DNA of 64,000 bases from Dyadobacter endophyticus (GTDB lineage Bacteria; Bacteroidota; Bacteroidia; Cytophagales; Spirosomataceae), in NCBI RefSeq assembly GCF_014641595.1, contig NZ_BMIA01000001.1, positions 1,736,426 to 1,800,425 on the forward strand. The letters are read 5' to 3'. Below, in pieces: positions 35,353 through 44,674 of the stretch. The translations under genes and the position numbers were made by a program. The notes below the pieces were generated by a model. That model worked only from the letters and a program-made list of their open reading frames with translations. It was not told the DNA's origin and did no database searches. The number at the start of each line of letters is the position of its first letter. The stretch's first letter is position 1.

Positions 35353-35671
35353 GCCCGAATTGCCGTAAAGATTAGAAAGTGGTTAGAAACTGATTAAAAT
35401 CAAAAATTTTTCCGGAATTCGCGCTGGGCTTCTTTTTACTTGATTTCCCTGCCCGTAGCTACTTTTTAACCAAAACCACTTTTCCCGGAAACCCGATTTC
35501 AGCAATTCCTCCGTTTTTGATTAACATTGGCTTAATATAGCGCCTTGTTTTTGCCAAAACAGCCGTTTTGTGAGTTATTAGAACATTTGGCAATGCTTTT
35601 TTCTGTTGTTAATTTTCATGAAATCCCCTATCACCAGGGGCCGATAAAGTGAGAATAAACGATTACCAAAC
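35353..35671. other. Intergenic region before the small secreted protein
   Basis: This AT-rich stretch has no gene that I can support. It holds a short stem CCCCT...AGGGG at 35625-35640, close to the start of the next gene, which would lie in its leader, and an 8-bp inverted pair TTGCCAAA/TTTGGCAA further left. Neither matches a known riboswitch or small RNA. Confidence 0.4.
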
Positions 35672-36085
35672 ATGAAAAAAGTCCCGTTTTTAACAGCCAT
35701 ATTCATTGCAGGATTGTTCACCATCGCCGCCAGTGCGCAGTCGATCGTCGATCCCGGCATTTCAGTTTACAATTACAAGCATCCGAACAAAGCCGCGCAG
35801 GCCAAAGCAGCCGGTAAGGATCAAAATACGATACGCGTCGCAAACATCCGGACTGTCGAACGCTTCGGCAAGTACCAGACCAGGTATGTGAGCACGACGC
35901 CCAAATATGCACCTCGCCCTGCCACACTCGTCGTGACGCGCGAATACAAGCCGGAAGGAGTGGAAATCAATCCGCTGAACTCGCCGAGAAACTACAAAAC
36001 CCCCACTCCCAGTGTGAGCAAAGACACAGCGCAAATGGCTGATTACTACAATACGCCGGATAAGGTTTATCCGACACAAGATTAA
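35672..36085 (+). CDS. Small secreted protein, function unknown
   Basis: The 137-residue product has a signal peptide (MKKVPFLTAIFIAGLFTIAA, cleavage after SAQ). The mature part is polar and rich in Y, P, T and K (YKHPNKAAQAKAAG, VSTTPKYAPRP, NSPRNYKTPTPS) with little sign of a stable fold, and no cysteine. I do not recognise it. It is a single gene followed by a strong terminator, which suggests a real and separately expressed gene. Confidence 0.78.
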   Translation: MKKVPFLTAIFIAGLFTIAASAQSIVDPGISVYNYKHPNKAAQAKAAGKDQNTIRVANIRTVERFGKYQTRYVSTTPKYAPRPATLVVTREYKPEGVEINPLNSPRNYKTPTPSVSKDTAQMADYYNTPDKVYPTQD

Positions 36086-36105
36086 CCATTATATAAGTGC
36101 ACGAA

Positions 36106-36138
36106 ACGCCGGCTTCTGTGAGGCCGGCGTTTTTTTTG
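36106..36138 (+). terminator. Rho-independent terminator
   Basis: ACGCCGGC (36106-36113) pairs exactly with GCCGGCGT (36123-36130) and is followed by a run of T. It ends the small secreted protein gene. Confidence 0.92.
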
Positions 36139-36241
36139 TTTAACCGGGAAAGAATATCACAATACCATGCGCAGCGCCCATTTAATTAATTTTTAACCCT
36201 TCCGCTTTGTAGCCAATATTTGAATTTCATAATTTCAGCTC

Positions 36242-37153
36242 ATGATACCGAATGAGACCGTAGCGCATTTTTACCAGACGCACCCCGCCGCGAAAGGACT
36301 AAGAGGTCCGGACAAAACGACCGGAGATGAAGGTCATTTCAATGTGTTCTCCAGGGTATTCTGCAACAAATACACTTCCTACGCGAGGAGGGACTTTTAC
36401 AAGATTTCGCTCATCCTTGGAAAAGGGAAGATTACCTACGGCAACCAGGAGATCGATATCAACCGTAACGCATTGGTTTTTTTCAACCGGAACGTGCCGT
36501 ATTCATGGCAGGCACTGTCGGAAGAGCAATCGGGCTATTTCTGCTTGTTTACAGATCAGTTCCTGAGTACGATTAGCCGCTCAGCGACGGTGAGCGACTG
36601 CCCTATCCTGCGCAACGACTCCATTCCCGTGTATTTCATTGATGAAGAGCAGCAGGAATATCTGCTCAGTATCTTTGGTAAAATGCAGGCCGACATCGAA
36701 TCGAACTACGTGCATAAGTATGACCTTATGCGCAACTACGTGAACGTGCTTTCGCACGAAGCGATGAAAATGCAGGTGTCGGAGGTTAGCGACGTGCATG
36801 TGAACGGCTCGGCGAAGCTGTCGTCCCTGTTCCACGAACTCCTCGAACGCCAGTTCCCCATCGAATCCCCAGAGCATAAGCTCAAACTGAAAACTGCCAA
36901 AGACTACGCCACCCGGCTCGGCGTGCATGTGAACCACCTGAACCGGGCATTGAAAGAAATCACCGGAAAAACTACCACCGAACACATTATCGACCGTGTG
37001 CTGACGCAATCCAAAGTAATGCTCCGGCATTCCAACTGGAGCATCGCCGAAATCGCATTCTGCCTCGGATTCGAATATCCCGCCTACTTTAATAACCTTT
37101 TCAAAAAGCAGATCGGCATCACCCCGAAATCGTACCGCGTACACGAACGCTAG
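36242..37153 (+). CDS. AraC family transcriptional regulator
   Basis: The 303-residue protein has an N-terminal cupin-like ligand domain (about 30-170; YKISLILGKGKITYGN, VPYSWQALSEEQSGYF) and a C-terminal AraC HTH pair (about 200-303; YATRLGVHVNHLNRALKEITGKTTTEHI and IAEIAFCLGFEYPAYFNNLFKKQIGITPKSYR). It lies 126 bases upstream of the efflux operon on the same strand and is a good candidate for its regulator. Confidence 0.93.
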   Translation: MIPNETVAHFYQTHPAAKGLRGPDKTTGDEGHFNVFSRVFCNKYTSYARRDFYKISLILGKGKITYGNQEIDINRNALVFFNRNVPYSWQALSEEQSGYFCLFTDQFLSTISRSATVSDCPILRNDSIPVYFIDEEQQEYLLSIFGKMQADIESNYVHKYDLMRNYVNVLSHEAMKMQVSEVSDVHVNGSAKLSSLFHELLERQFPIESPEHKLKLKTAKDYATRLGVHVNHLNRALKEITGKTTTEHIIDRVLTQSKVMLRHSNWSIAEIAFCLGFEYPAYFNNLFKKQIGITPKSYRVHER

Positions 37154-37279
37154 GGATGTTTGAATTTTATAAGATATTGTTTGAAAGTAATAAACATTGC
37201 TGCCAGCCACAGGATTACCTTTGCGAAGCAATTCGACGGGCCTGTCGGACTACCCGGTTCAGTTGCCATATAATTCTGA

Positions 37280-38677
37280 ATGCAAATGACATCGAAGAAG
37301 TATTTCCCCTCCCTGTTACTGACCCTCTCGCTGGTCGGAGCCGGTGAGAAACTATGTGCCCAAACACTTACATTACAACAGGCCGTGGAAACGGCGGTCG
37401 CCAATTACGGGAGCATCAAAGCGAAGACCAGCTACCTGAATGCCTCGAAGGCGACGGTACTGCAAAGTAAAAAGGAATACCTCCCCAATTTCAACCTCTC
37501 GGCCCAGCAGGACTACGGCACCATCAACGGCCAGAATGGCCCGCTCTACGGCCTCGGGCTTTCGGTGGCGTCCTCAGGCCTGCCGCTGCCACACCAAAAC
37601 TGGAACTCGGCATTCGGAGCACTTTATCTGACCAACGTCAACTGGGATTTTTTCGCATTCGGCCGGGCACGCGAGCGTATCAACGTGGCGCAATCGGCCG
37701 TAAACCGCGACCGGGCCGATCTGGAACAGGAGCAATTCCAGCACAGTGTACGCGTAGCCGCCGCTTACCTGAACCTGCTCGCCGCCCAGCGCCTGATCCG
37801 TTCCTGGGAAAACAACCTGGAACGCGCCAATGCATTGAAAACCGTTGTAGTTACCCGCGCCAAAAACGGGCTGATACCGGGCGTAGACTCCTCGCTGGCC
37901 AATGCGGAAGTGTCCAATGCGAAGATCAGCATTACCCAGGCAAAGGATTTTGAGCAGGAACAGGCCAACAATCTTGCCCGGCTCATGGGCATTACCGATC
38001 AACGTTTCCAGCTAGACACGCTGTTGCTCGCACGCATTCCCCGCACACTGGCCGATTCTGCCGGCAAAACTGAAAATCACCCGCTTTTGAAGTTCTATGC
38101 CAACCGCATTGCCGTCAGCGAACAACAGGCCAGATACTTCCACACGCTCGGGATGCCGGTTTTCTCGCTGTTTGGGGTATTTCAAGGTCGTGGTGCCGGA
38201 TTTTCATCGAGCTATGCCCAGGACCAGACGGCCTATACCCATAACTATTTCGAGGGCATCAAGCCGGTCAGGGCCAACTACCTGCTCGGTGTCGGCGCTA
38301 CCTGGAACATGACGAGCATCCTGCGCACGCGCCAGCAGGTGATGTCCCAGAAGTTTGTTTCCAATGCATTAAAAGAAGAATACGACCTGGCGGACCAGCA
38401 ACTGAAAAACCAGCTCATTCTCTCCGAAACGAAGATTGACAATGCCCTAGCCAATTACCACGAGGCACCCGTGCAGGTACAATCGGCCTCCGACGCCTAT
38501 TTGCAGAAGAGTGTTTTGTATAAAAACGGCCTCAGCAATATCGTGGACATGACACAGGCGCTTTACGTCCTGAACCGCGCTGAAACCAGCCGCGACATCG
38601 CCGCGACGAATATCTGGCAGGCAGTGCTGCTCAAAGCCGCTGCCAGTGGCGATATCGGTACGTTTCTGAACCAGTAG
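37280..38677 (+). CDS. TolC family outer-membrane efflux protein
   Basis: The 465-residue product is the outer-membrane channel of a tripartite pump. It has a signal peptide (about 1-28, ending LCAQ), then TLTLQQAVETAVANYGSIKAK, the usual first TolC helix, and two repeated helical halves with NAEVSNAKISITQAKDFEQ and LSETKIDNALANYHEAP. The ATG at 37286 is an equally possible start. It is the first gene of the efflux operon, 45 bases before the RND pump gene. The adaptor gene comes last, an uncommon order. Confidence 0.93.
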   Translation: MQMTSKKYFPSLLLTLSLVGAGEKLCAQTLTLQQAVETAVANYGSIKAKTSYLNASKATVLQSKKEYLPNFNLSAQQDYGTINGQNGPLYGLGLSVASSGLPLPHQNWNSAFGALYLTNVNWDFFAFGRARERINVAQSAVNRDRADLEQEQFQHSVRVAAAYLNLLAAQRLIRSWENNLERANALKTVVVTRAKNGLIPGVDSSLANAEVSNAKISITQAKDFEQEQANNLARLMGITDQRFQLDTLLLARIPRTLADSAGKTENHPLLKFYANRIAVSEQQARYFHTLGMPVFSLFGVFQGRGAGFSSSYAQDQTAYTHNYFEGIKPVRANYLLGVGATWNMTSILRTRQQVMSQKFVSNALKEEYDLADQQLKNQLILSETKIDNALANYHEAPVQVQSASDAYLQKSVLYKNGLSNIVDMTQALYVLNRAETSRDIAATNIWQAVLLKAAASGDIGTFLNQ

Positions 38678-38722
38678 CGCTCACCCGCTAACTGAATTTT
38701 ATATTACAATTCCTCTTGTAAC

Positions 38723-41700
38723 ATGGATTTAATACGTTTTGCATTACGTAAACCCATAACCATCATGGTGGTGGTGGCCGGTTTATTCTTTTTCGGTATC
38801 GATGCGGTGCGGAAGATCAAGGTCGATATTTTCCCGAAACTCGATTTGCCGGTGATGTACATCGCGCACCCGTTCGGGGGCTACACGCCCGACCAGATGG
38901 AGACTTTCTTCGCCAAGCAATATATCAATATCCTACTCTATGTGAACGGGATCAAAAGCATTGAAACGAAGAACATCCAGGGGCTTACCCTGATGAAGGT
39001 GAACTTCTACCCTGGTACCAACATGGCGCAAGCCTCGGCGGAGCTCAGTGCATTCACCAACCGGGCGCAGGCCATTTTCCCGCCGGGCTCCAACCCACCG
39101 TTCATCATCCGGTTCGATGCTTCGACATTGCCGGTTGGCCAGCTTGTACTGAGCTCTGAAAAACGCAGCAACAACGAATTGCTCGACCTCGCGAACGTAT
39201 ACGTGCGCTCGACGTTTACTTCTATTCCCGGACTTGTATCGGCTCCCCCTTTCGGTGGTAATATTCGTACGATCGTCGTAAAAGCCGACCCGGAGCTGCT
39301 TCGCGCCCATAACCTCACCCCCGACCAGTTGGTGGAAGCATTAAGGGTGAATAACCAGACGGCTCCATCGGGTAACGTGCGTATTGGCGATAAAAACTAC
39401 ATTACGCCTACCAATACGACCATTCACACAGTTAAGGAGTTTGAAAACATCCCCTTGTTTAAAGGCGGCGTGCAGAACTTGTACCTTCGCGATGTGGCGA
39501 CGGTGGAAGACGGTGCCGACATTACTTCCGGCTACGGGCTGGTGAACGGCAAGCGCTCGGTTTATTTAAGTATTGCCAAAAGCGCCGACGCCTCGACGTG
39601 GGAAGTAGTTCAAAACCTAAAAAAGGCCATTCCGCGCATTCAGAGCACATTGCCGGAGGACGTGAAGGTGAGCTACGAGTTCGACCAGTCTACTTATGTC
39701 ATGAACTCCGTGATGAGTTTGCTCACGGAAGGTGCCATCGGTGCGATCCTGACCGGATTGATGGTACTCCTCTTTCTGGGTGACCCACGCGGTGCATTGA
39801 TCGTAATCCTGACCATCCCGACGTCCATTATCTCCGGCGTTTTGTTCCTGAACCTCTTCGGACAGACGATTAATATCATGACATTGAGTGGATTAGCACT
39901 CGCTATCGGTATCCTTGTCGATGAAAGTACGGTGACGATCGAGAACATTCACCAGCATTTTGATATGGGCAAACCCAAGGCGCTCGCCATTTGGGATGCC
40001 TGTAAGGAAATCGCATTCCCCAAATTGCTGATTCTTTTCTGTATCCTGGCCGTATTTGCACCCGCATTTACCATGGGAGGCATTCCCGGGTCATTGTTCC
40101 TTCCGCTCGCTTTGGCGATCGGTTTCAGTATGATCGTTTCGTACTTCCTGGCGCAGACCTTCGTGCCGGTAATGGCCAACTGGATCATGAAAGTGAAGCA
40201 CCACCAGAAAGCCGACGGTTCGGAAATGACCGACGCCGAAGAGTTTGCCGCCTCCGGCCTCAGCAAAGACCCTGATGCCCAAAAAGAAGCATTGATTCAC
40301 CGGGCAGATACCGACCAGAATGGCAAAATCAGTGCATTCGAGCGGATCCGGGCACGGTTTATGCGCTTCATCAACCGCGTAATGCCTTTCCGGAAGCCGA
40401 TAGTGGTCGCATACCTGATCATTACCACGGCATTAGCCGCATTTTTGCTTACCAATATTGGAAAGGATGTTTTGCCCAAAGTAAACGGCAGCCAGTTCCA
40501 GGTGCGCTTGCGTGCTCCCGAGGGCACGCGTATGGAGCGCACGGAAGAGAAAACACTGAAAACGATCGACATTATCAAGAAGATCGTGGGGCCGCAAAAT
40601 GTGTCGGTAACGTCGGCTTATGTGGGCCAGCACCCCTCATTGTTCTCAGTAAACCCGATTTACCTGTTCATGGCAGGCCCTCAGGAAGCGGTTTTGCAAG
40701 TGGGTTTGAACGAGGAATTCCACACGAATCTGGATGAGCTGAAAGAAAAGATCCGCAAGGAAGTAAAGCAGGCCATCCCGGATCTGACCATGTCTTTCGA
40801 ACCCATTGAACTGACCGACAAGATCCTCAGCCAGGGCTCCCCCACGCCGATTGAAGTACGGATGTCGGGACGTGATAAGAAAGTGAACGAGCAATATGCG
40901 CAGAAAGTAATCGCGAAATTGAAGGAAATCCGCTATTTGCGTGACATTCAATTAGGTCAGTCGAACAAATACCCTGCTATTAAAATTGAAGTCGACCGGA
41001 TGCGGGCGGCACAACTGGGTGTGGATATGAATGATGTTTCGAGATCGCTGATCGCTTCGACTTCCTCGTCGCGCTATACCGACAAGAACATCTGGGTCGA
41101 CGAAAAAGGCGGTTTCAGCTACGCGGTGCAAGTGCAAATCCCGGAAAGCAAGATGAACAGCGTACAGGAAATGGGTGAAATCCCATTGCTGAGAAATGCC
41201 AACCGTCCCGTACTGAGCGACATTGCCACCATTACACCTGATACCACTTATGGCGAAAACGATAACCTCGGTGCCATGCCCGTGCTTTCGGTAACTGCCA
41301 ATTTGAACAATATCGACCTAGGTGTGGCACAAGCCGACGTGAAAAAAGCGCTGGCCTCCCTCGGAGAACTCCCCCGCGGGCTTACCGTAGAGCTGGTCGG
41401 TTTGAGCCAAACATTGACCGATACATTGGACAGTCTTCAAAACGGGCTCGTTGTGGCCATTGTCGTGATATTCCTGATGCTGGCTGCTAACTTCCAGTCG
41501 TTTAAAGTGTCGGCGATCGTACTGGCGACCGTGCCGGCGGTAATTCTCGGTTCGCTTGCATTGCTGATGGTAACTGGCTCCACATTGAACCTTCAATCGT
41601 ACATGGGCATTATCATGTCCGTGGGGGTATCCATTTCCAATGCCGTGCTTTTGATTACCAACGCCGAACAGCTCCGAAAGCACAGTGGTAATGCCATTGA

Positions 41701-41983
41701 AGCTGCGAAAGAATCAGCTGCATTGCGCCTCCGCCCTATTGTGATGACCGCCGTTGCGATGGTGGTAGGTATGGTACCCATGGCTAGTGGCCTGGGGGAA
41801 GCAGGTGACCAGTCGTCGCCGCTGGGCCGTGCGGTAATCGGCGGGCTGATCGCCTCCACATTCGCTGCATTGTTCATTCTTCCGCTCGTATTTGCGTGGG
41901 GACAGGGCAAAGCAACGACACAAAGCGTTTCGCTCGATCCCGAGGATGAAGAAAGCAAGTTTTATGTTCCAATGACCCGCTAA
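38723..41983 (+). CDS. RND efflux permease with a cytoplasmic EF-hand
   Basis: The 1086-residue protein has the RND fold: 12 membrane segments in two halves, each with a large periplasmic loop. It begins with the RND start ALRKPITIMVVV. TM4 reads ALAIGILVDESTVTIENI, where the usual Asp-Asp pair is Asp-Glu. The cytoplasmic stretch between the two halves (about 495-550) is longer than in AcrB and contains DTDQNGKISAFE at 529-540, which fits the EF-hand calcium loop at every ligand position. Calcium control is inference. The pump works with the TolC protein before it and the adaptor after it. Substrate unknown. Confidence 0.94.
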   Translation: MDLIRFALRKPITIMVVVAGLFFFGIDAVRKIKVDIFPKLDLPVMYIAHPFGGYTPDQMETFFAKQYINILLYVNGIKSIETKNIQGLTLMKVNFYPGTNMAQASAELSAFTNRAQAIFPPGSNPPFIIRFDASTLPVGQLVLSSEKRSNNELLDLANVYVRSTFTSIPGLVSAPPFGGNIRTIVVKADPELLRAHNLTPDQLVEALRVNNQTAPSGNVRIGDKNYITPTNTTIHTVKEFENIPLFKGGVQNLYLRDVATVEDGADITSGYGLVNGKRSVYLSIAKSADASTWEVVQNLKKAIPRIQSTLPEDVKVSYEFDQSTYVMNSVMSLLTEGAIGAILTGLMVLLFLGDPRGALIVILTIPTSIISGVLFLNLFGQTINIMTLSGLALAIGILVDESTVTIENIHQHFDMGKPKALAIWDACKEIAFPKLLILFCILAVFAPAFTMGGIPGSLFLPLALAIGFSMIVSYFLAQTFVPVMANWIMKVKHHQKADGSEMTDAEEFAASGLSKDPDAQKEALIHRADTDQNGKISAFERIRARFMRFINRVMPFRKPIVVAYLIITTALAAFLLTNIGKDVLPKVNGSQFQVRLRAPEGTRMERTEEKTLKTIDIIKKIVGPQNVSVTSAYVGQHPSLFSVNPIYLFMAGPQEAVLQVGLNEEFHTNLDELKEKIRKEVKQAIPDLTMSFEPIELTDKILSQGSPTPIEVRMSGRDKKVNEQYAQKVIAKLKEIRYLRDIQLGQSNKYPAIKIEVDRMRAAQLGVDMNDVSRSLIASTSSSRYTDKNIWVDEKGGFSYAVQVQIPESKMNSVQEMGEIPLLRNANRPVLSDIATITPDTTYGENDNLGAMPVLSVTANLNNIDLGVAQADVKKALASLGELPRGLTVELVGLSQTLTDTLDSLQNGLVVAIVVIFLMLAANFQSFKVSAIVLATVPAVILGSLALLMVTGSTLNLQSYMGIIMSVGVSISNAVLLITNAEQLRKHSGNAIEAAKESAALRLRPIVMTAVAMVVGMVPMASGLGEAGDQSSPLGRAVIGGLIASTFAALFILPLVFAWGQGKATTQSVSLDPEDEESKFYVPMTR

Positions 41984-42006
41984 TCAAAAACCGAACTTAT
42001 CCGACT

Positions 42007-43137
42007 ATGAGACATATTCATCAAATTGCCATGACCGTACTCGTTGCAGGTGCAGCGACGGTCCTGCAAAGCTGCGGTTCCTCACAGGCCGAAGAAGAAG
42101 AGGGCAAAAAAGCCGCCGCTGAAACGAGCGTCCACCTGGTGGATGCATTCCCCCTTAAAAAGGAACAACTCGCATCGCACATTCAAATCCCTGGCGAACT
42201 GATCGCGTTCCAGCAAGTGGATATTTACGCGAAAGTGAGCAGTTTTGTCAAAAAACTCCATGTCGATGTGGGTAGCGAAGTCCGCGAAGGCCAGCTGCTG
42301 GCGACGATGGAGGCACCAGAGCTCACCTCCCAGCTGGTAACAAGCGAATCGCGCCTGAAATCATTTGAAGCCATTTACCAGGCCAGCAAAGCTAATTATG
42401 AACGTTTGCTGGAAACCAGCAAAACACCCGGTACCGTTTCCCAGAACGATCTGGACGTGGCGCTGGCAAAACAGCGCTCCGACCTCGCTCAGCTTGACGC
42501 GGCTCGCTCTGCCAGCCGTGAAATCACAGATACCCGCAATTACCTCGAAATACGGGCTCCTTTCAGTGGCATTATTTCCGCGCGTAATGTGAGTACGGGC
42601 GCATACGTGGGACCGTCGGGTAAAGGCTCGGAATTTCCGCTTTTCACGCTGGTAGAGCAGCGGAAATTGCGTTTGGTTGTGAGTGTGCCGGAGCAATATA
42701 CAAGCTACCTCAAAAACCAGAGCCAGGTTACATTTAAAGTGAAGTCGTTGCCTAACCAGGATTTTCAGGCCAAGGTAACCCGCCTCGCGGGCGCACTGGA
42801 CGTCCGTTTACGCTCGCAACGCACGGAAATGGATGTACTTAACACTGATAGAAAACTTTTACCTGGTATGATTGCAGAGGTCTCGATCCCGTTATCAGGC
42901 AATGCAGGCACTTTTGCTGTTCCAAAGTCGGCCGTACTGAACTCGACGCAAGGCACTTACGTAATCAAGGTCGTGGAAAACCGGGCGGTGTGGGTACCGG
43001 TGACGACGGGCAGCAGCAATACTGAAAAAACCGAGATCTTCGGAGACGTTAAAGAAGGCGATGTACTAGTAAAAATAGCCAATGAAGAGATCCGTGACAA
43101 TTCGGATTTGAAGCATGTGAAGCAGACAGCGATTTAG
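42007..43137 (+). CDS. RND efflux adaptor (membrane fusion protein), lipoprotein
   Basis: The 376-residue product has a lipoprotein signal with lipobox LQSC (Cys23), then the lipoyl-like and hairpin parts (IPGELIAFQQVDIYAKVSSF, VDVGSEVREGQLLATMEAPEL, helical hairpin about 110-165) and the beta-barrel and membrane-proximal domains (FSGIISARNVSTGAYVG, VPKSAVLNSTQGTYVIKV). It would bridge the RND pump and the TolC channel in the periplasm. It is 23 bases after the pump gene and ends four bases from a convergent gene. Confidence 0.94.
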   Translation: MRHIHQIAMTVLVAGAATVLQSCGSSQAEEEEGKKAAAETSVHLVDAFPLKKEQLASHIQIPGELIAFQQVDIYAKVSSFVKKLHVDVGSEVREGQLLATMEAPELTSQLVTSESRLKSFEAIYQASKANYERLLETSKTPGTVSQNDLDVALAKQRSDLAQLDAARSASREITDTRNYLEIRAPFSGIISARNVSTGAYVGPSGKGSEFPLFTLVEQRKLRLVVSVPEQYTSYLKNQSQVTFKVKSLPNQDFQAKVTRLAGALDVRLRSQRTEMDVLNTDRKLLPGMIAEVSIPLSGNAGTFAVPKSAVLNSTQGTYVIKVVENRAVWVPVTTGSSNTEKTEIFGDVKEGDVLVKIANEEIRDNSDLKHVKQTAI

Positions 43138-43141
43138 GCTG

Positions 43142-43759
43142 TCAGCGGAGGGCCGTTTTCCCCTCTTTCAATACAATTCTTAATTTAAAACCTGCAAGAT
43201 CGGTCTTTACCTCACGGCAAAGGCCGTTTTTGTAGGAATACACCCCTTGCTTGCCGTCCGGCAAGGTCACCCCATATTTGCCGTCAGAGAGTTTCCGGAT
43301 GTTGCACATCTTGCCGTACCGTTCGGAATAGACCTCGGTAATGTTGATGGGTTCTTTATAATAAAGGCTGGTAATGGTGCTGCTAATGGGCTTGTTCACA
43401 ACCATGCTTGGCTTGTCCTCCGCATCTTCGCCCGAAAACAACACTTCATAAAGCGATTTCGAACTGGTTTTCGTCAAAGTTTTTTCCTTAAGATCGCCGT
43501 TGACGTGATGTGCGCAGGTGGCCGAAACGAGCTTCCCCTGCACATAGTTGGTCTGGGTCGAGTATGACCCTTTATAGAACATGACTTTAAAATCCGACTC
43601 AATGCGGTGCGTTTCCGTATTGTCGACGCCTTTTTCATCAAATACCTTTAAAGATCCGATCGTACGGCCTGCCACGATCACATCGTAGACGTTCTGCCCC
43701 CTGGCAACGGAGGCAGCGAGCATTAAAAACCCCATCATTACAAATCCCGATAAACGCAT
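43142..43759 (-). CDS. DUF6134-like secreted protein
   Basis: From ATG 43759 the product has 205 residues with a signal peptide (MRLSGFVMMGFLMLAASVARG). The frame is open for 13 more codons, but that end is polar and does not fit a signal. The mature part begins NVYDVIVAGRTIGSLKV and is a beta-rich domain (IESDFKVMFYKGSY, TQTNYVQGKLVSATC, GVTLPDGKQGVYSY) that resembles DUF6134 proteins of Bacteroidota. Role unknown. Its stop lies four bases from the efflux operon stop, so the two transcripts meet head on. Confidence 0.78.
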   Translation of the reverse strand: MRLSGFVMMGFLMLAASVARGQNVYDVIVAGRTIGSLKVFDEKGVDNTETHRIESDFKVMFYKGSYSTQTNYVQGKLVSATCAHHVNGDLKEKTLTKTSSKSLYEVLFSGEDAEDKPSMVVNKPISSTITSLYYKEPINITEVYSERYGKMCNIRKLSDGKYGVTLPDGKQGVYSYKNGLCREVKTDLAGFKLRIVLKEGKTALR

Positions 43760-43952
43760 CTTTCCTCTTGTTTTGTTTTCCTCATAGTGTGCAATCACTT
43801 AATAACTCTACTATTTCTATTCCTATTGTACTTCAACAAAGATTATCAAGCGGTTAACTTAATGAATGCGTGGAAAGATTGGCGACCGTTCGGGAAAAAG
43901 GGGGATTAAATGCCACAACAGTTAGTGAACGGCACTTAATCCCGCTCTTCGC

Positions 43953-44597
43953 TCAAAACCGTCCGAATTTCAGGGTGAGGTTATAAGAAATGTTACTCAA
44001 ATCGCTATCGGTAAGGCCATTGCCCTTTGCATTAAATGCTTTACGATAAGAAACCCCGGGGCTAAACCGCATCCATTTCAGCAAATTAAACTCTACCTGC
44101 ACACCAGGTTCCATGACGAAAAAACATTTGATGTCGTCATCGTCGTAGCGATCGTCCCAGTCGTCCCAATCCCGATCGTCGAAATCGCGGCGGTCGTATT
44201 GCAGGGTGAAGCCCGTGCCCGTCAGCAAATTGGCCGTGAAATGCACCTTACGCGTCGATGCGAACACATATTCCGTCATTAACCCGATCTGACCGTACTG
44301 ATAGGTCATTTTACGGGCTGGGAAATTCTGTTCTAAAACCGGTACCGGAATGTAGTTGGTCGTAGCAGAAGCCCCAATCCCGAGCAAAAACCGCTGATTA
44401 ATAAACCAGCCACCGTACAGCTCGGCCATATTCGCATAATCCCCGTTGATTTTCGTGAATTTATTGGAAATCGCCGCGTAACCTCCCGACCGATGAATCC
44501 CCCGGCTTTGGAAAAGCGTTTGGTTATCCTGCGCAAAGGTGTTGGCCGTCGCAGCCAGGCTAAAAATGAAGATGAGTGATAGAATAGTCCTTTTCAT
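43953..44597 (-). CDS. Outer-membrane protein with an Asp-rich loop
   Basis: From ATG 44597 the product has 214 residues with a signal peptide (MKRTILSLIFIFSLAATANTFA); the longer open frame upstream gives no signal peptide and is rejected. Beta-barrel strands alternate hydrophobic and polar residues and the chain ends with LTLKFGRF, a typical barrel end. Between two strands lies a run with about 13 Asp in 20 residues (DDRDWDDWDDRYDDDD), which should be an extracellular or periplasmic loop and could bind calcium. No named family recognised. It lies downstream of the serine hydrolase gene on the same strand. Confidence 0.8.
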   Translation of the reverse strand: MKRTILSLIFIFSLAATANTFAQDNQTLFQSRGIHRSGGYAAISNKFTKINGDYANMAELYGGWFINQRFLLGIGASATTNYIPVPVLEQNFPARKMTYQYGQIGLMTEYVFASTRKVHFTANLLTGTGFTLQYDRRDFDDRDWDDWDDRYDDDDIKCFFVMEPGVQVEFNLLKWMRFSPGVSYRKAFNAKGNGLTDSDLSNISYNLTLKFGRF

Positions 44598-44674
44598 AAT
44601 CGCTAAGTTGTTTCTTTCGAGACAACCGGCCTCCTCGGTCCCCCTATTCCCTTCTTGATTTTTTAGTAAAACAT

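Noticed and set aside
43148..43165. GAGGG/CCCTC stem as a terminator between the efflux operon and the DUF6134-like gene
   Set aside because: The stem is only five bases, lies inside the DUF6134-like coding end and has a short T-run; support is too weak.
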